DNA of 39,105 bases from Planctomycetota bacterium. GTDB lineage: Bacteria; Planctomycetota; JADGBV01. The DNA lies in the NCBI GenBank assembly GCA_015231345.1, contig JADGBV010000002.1:1-39105 (forward strand), read 5' to 3'. Every line of letters starts with the position of its first letter. Within the stretch, counting starts at the first letter, position 1. Below the pieces are notes generated by a model, which was not told where the DNA came from, searched no databases, and saw nothing but the letters and a program-made list of their open reading frames with translations. The translations under genes and the position numbers were made by a program. Positions 36,271 to 39,105 of this stretch are shown here, piece by piece.

Positions 36271-37086
36271 ATGAATCATAAATTCTCTCTTATTGAACTA
36301 CTGATTGTGATGGCCATCTTGGCAATCCTTTCATCCTTGCTATCTCAATCATTATCAACAATGAATTACAAGGCAAAAGCTATTGTCTGCACCCAAAAGG
36401 AACACTCCATAAGCGGTGCAATGTCCATGTTTGCTAATGATAATGAAGACCGAATCCCTTCTTCCATTAAAGAACTGACCGAAAACGATGTGACATCTAA
36501 GTGGTTTTCATGGGATGATCGCCTGTTTTTCTATGATGGCCGGGAGGTTGATGCAAAAACATATGGCAACTCATGGGTAAAATATGATCAGTCGAATGCT
36601 GACTTTCATCAATTATACGCATGCCCTATGGACCCGTCATATGAATTCGTAAACGCAGGAGGAAACCCGATTTGTCGTCGATCATATGCTGTTAATGCTG
36701 GAAAAGAGGAGGTTAACAATATGAGCAAGAAAAGGGGGGTAGTGAAAAGTCTATGGAATACAGATAAGTATATAGAAGGATGGTCTATGGAATTCAGCCA
36801 AATATCCGATCCTTCAGACTCGATTCTACTGATTGAACGGAATGACCCCCAGAAATTCCTAGGCTCAAGTTGGGGAGATACTATCGCAGCTAACGAGCTT
36901 CGCGATGGGAGTATCTCTTTAAATCCTCTAAAACATGGCATACCTTACGAGCTCAACTTCGCCATGTGCGATGGAAGTGTAAGGTTCATGAGCTTTTCGG
37001 ATACCAATGGTAGCAGGAGTGATATAAATATGCTTGATTCTGGCTCAAATGATTTTAAGGAAACGATGTGGGATTGCAGGGATTAG
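36271..37086 (+). CDS. Pseudopilin-like (type II secretion/type IV pilin G-type) protein with H-X-DG-type C-terminus
   Basis: 271 aa; FSLIELLIVMAILAILSSLLS prepilin N-terminus; C-terminal HGIPYELNFAMCDGSVRF. Confidence 0.85.
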   Translation: MNHKFSLIELLIVMAILAILSSLLSQSLSTMNYKAKAIVCTQKEHSISGAMSMFANDNEDRIPSSIKELTENDVTSKWFSWDDRLFFYDGREVDAKTYGNSWVKYDQSNADFHQLYACPMDPSYEFVNAGGNPICRRSYAVNAGKEEVNNMSKKRGVVKSLWNTDKYIEGWSMEFSQISDPSDSILLIERNDPQKFLGSSWGDTIAANELRDGSISLNPLKHGIPYELNFAMCDGSVRFMSFSDTNGSRSDINMLDSGSNDFKETMWDCRD

Positions 37087-37165
37087 GGTCGGTACTTGAA
37101 CGGACCTAATTTATGATTCTCGCTTTAACTTTTTTCCCGTGGCGTCAATACCTAAGGAAGGCACT

Positions 37166-39105
37166 ATGAGCGCGGAAAAGTTTCAAGTCATCTGCCCGAA
37201 CTGTCAAAAGGCTCATTCCGTTGGCCAAGAATTCATAGGCCGAGTAGCCAACTGCAATGCATGCAATACTTCATTTGAACTGAGACTCAAGAAAAAAACT
37301 AAGGATTCTGAGAGGACAAAGCAAAAGGGAAAAAAGCTTGGTTCGCTAAGGTCAAATATAGCGACTGAACAGCAGGCCAAACAGCAGACTAGAAAACGAA
37401 GGCCACAAGGTCGCCCTAGAGATCAAGAATCAAAAGCATCGATGTACCTAGTCATTGCATTTGGGCTTTTGTTATTGGTCGCTGGGGCTGCATACTTGTT
37501 ATCCTCTAGAGATACAGAATCGGAACCTAAAGGTGAAGCTCTCTCTGAGATAAATCAGGAGACTCGGGAGCCAATAACTGCATCAGATGGTGACAGGTCT
37601 TCCCGACTTGGCCAAGAGCCTGAGTGCCAGGCCTCAGATTATCAGCCCTCAGAGCAACAGCCCCTCTCAACCTCAGTGGATCATGTGATAAGAGATGCAA
37701 GGGATACAAGCAAGCCTGAACATAGCTTAGCAAAATCCCCTAGTGCCTATAGCACCGAAAAGAGTGCAATTCTTAAGCTAGATATCTGGGCCCCCGCAGG
37801 AGCTTACGATGAAAGTAGCGAGGCAGGAATCGACACCTTGAAAGCTAAAGGAAGCTATTGGCTCAAATACACCGATTTTGACTTTGGAGAAGGCGCCACC
37901 TACTTTGAAATTGAAATGATGTCCTTAGCTGAAGTCGATTTTGAGATCCGCTTGGGCTCCCCCGAAGGCACTACAATTGCGAGTTATGCATTAGATAAAT
38001 CCAAGAAATGGATTTTACAGCAAGGGCCTCTTAGCCAAAAAATACAGGGAATCCAAGATCTATACTTTGTATTTGAACGCAAGAAAGGAATGTACTACGG
38101 CGTAAGAGACTTCATCTTCAGAAGCGTGGGGCCTGGTTTAAAGCAGCCTTTATCAAAATTTAACACACGGGATTTCGACAGAGAATCCCACCCCGGTAAG
38201 GCACCCATTCAAGCAGGCAAAACGACTCTAGAAGGCATCAAAGATGCTTCCTGGGTCGCATTCTCAAACTTTGATTTTGGCACCAAGTCTAATCATATAG
38301 CTGTAGAAGCAGCTTCTCCCTTTTCTGGAGGGAGAATTGAAGTTATACTAGACTCACTGGAAAGTAAGCCTATTGCTCTCATTGACGTGCAGCATACAGG
38401 GTCGAGGACTCTTTTCTTTCAATACAAGGCTCATTTTGCCAGTAGCGTTGCAGGAAAGCATACGCTATATCTCAAATTTGTGGATTCTTTCAACAATCCC
38501 GAGATGTTCATAACCAGAAACCTGATCGTGTCATATAAAGCCCCAATCGTAAGGGATCAACTCCACCGCAAAGGTCAACTTCATGTTTATCATTCCGTTC
38601 CGGAACTCCCCCCCTCTCCTTACTATAGTTTTAGCATACAAAAGGTTAGCAAACTCGATAACAATAATCCATCCCAAGCTAGCAACTGGGAAAAACCATT
38701 CGCTTGGTTTACGAAATGCAGGACTGATTTAGGAAAAGCTTACTTTGATGGTGCCGTAGGAGACTGGAGTGCGACCTATTGTAATTTTGAATTGGGGCCA
38801 GAGACCCCGGTGGTTATAAAAATCAAAAGACTCAACAAGAAAGGTGCCCCTTCTGGCCCGATAAAATCAGTATCGGCCCGCCCTGTACGCCATATCAAAT
38901 CCTGCGAAATTATCAATGGAGATGTCTATATAACGATGGACAAGCCAGCCTTACTTGTTGTGGATATCGATGGACAAATGGACTCACGAGACGCTCCCCG
39001 AAACTTACAATCCCGCAAGGGACGGGCTGATGCCACCCCTTTTGATAATGAAATGGAAGGAGTCCATAGCATCACAATATTTGCCAATCCTTTTATCGAC
39101 GATAA
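37166..39105 (+). CDS. Truncated large protein: N-terminal zinc ribbon, TM helix, CBM6-like repeats, start of a probable beta-helix glycosidase-type region
   Basis: ATG 37166, open to the window end (not in the ORF track because there is no stop). CPNCQKAHSVGQEFIGRVANCNACNTSFEL, YLVIAFGLLLLVAGAAYLL, KGSYWLKYTDFDFGEGATYFEIEM, and terminal KPALLVVDIDGQMDS…GVHSITIFANPFIDD. Confidence 0.8.
   Translation, partial: MSAEKFQVICPNCQKAHSVGQEFIGRVANCNACNTSFELRLKKKTKDSERTKQKGKKLGSLRSNIATEQQAKQQTRKRRPQGRPRDQESKASMYLVIAFGLLLLVAGAAYLLSSRDTESEPKGEALSEINQETREPITASDGDRSSRLGQEPECQASDYQPSEQQPLSTSVDHVIRDARDTSKPEHSLAKSPSAYSTEKSAILKLDIWAPAGAYDESSEAGIDTLKAKGSYWLKYTDFDFGEGATYFEIEMMSLAEVDFEIRLGSPEGTTIASYALDKSKKWILQQGPLSQKIQGIQDLYFVFERKKGMYYGVRDFIFRSVGPGLKQPLSKFNTRDFDRESHPGKAPIQAGKTTLEGIKDASWVAFSNFDFGTKSNHIAVEAASPFSGGRIEVILDSLESKPIALIDVQHTGSRTLFFQYKAHFASSVAGKHTLYLKFVDSFNNPEMFITRNLIVSYKAPIVRDQLHRKGQLHVYHSVPELPPSPYYSFSIQKVSKLDNNNPSQASNWEKPFAWFTKCRTDLGKAYFDGAVGDWSATYCNFELGPETPVVIKIKRLNKKGAPSGPIKSVSARPVRHIKSCEIINGDVYITMDKPALLVVDIDGQMDSRDAPRNLQSRKGRADATPFDNEMEGVHSITIFANPFIDD

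Overview
This 39.1 kb window comes from a Gram-negative chromosome. The gene style (many secreted sulfatases with CBM6 domains, divergent H-X-DG pseudopilins) suggests a Lentisphaerota/PVC-type marine bacterium, but that is inference. The left half (about 0-17.5 kb) is ordinary core genome: YjbQ, an ABC-type substrate-binding protein plus a chemoreceptor, a site-2 protease, FlgM-like, PTS-IIA (PtsN-like), HPF, aspartate kinase, a TolB-like propeller, SppA, a RuvC-fold nuclease, tRNA-Asp(GUC), endonuclease III, a sigma54 activator, FlgC, Ddl and a 6-phosphofructokinase. The right half (about 17.5-39.1 kb) is an accessory polysaccharide-type locus. It has six minus-strand sulfatase genes carrying seven sulfatase domains, because one 1631-aa protein has two catalytic domains plus malectin-like and four CBM6-like domains. 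These are followed by a plus-strand NarL/ComP-type histidine kinase and LuxR-type response regulator, a pseudopilin-like protein, and a truncated zinc-ribbon/TM/sugar-binding protein that runs off the window. The most notable signal is a 24-bp palindrome (gene-strand consensus CAATATGGCTAAACGACCATATTG). It occurs once upstream of each of five sulfatase genes, 56-100 bp before the start codon, and always has a perfectly conserved start-proximal half-site. This looks like an undescribed operator defining a local sulfatase regulon, possibly controlled by the adjacent two-component system. Other observations include an apparent duplication of a two-sulfatase module, a CACAGAG-type long hairpin element, shared 3' hairpins, and tandemly repeated start-codon regions.
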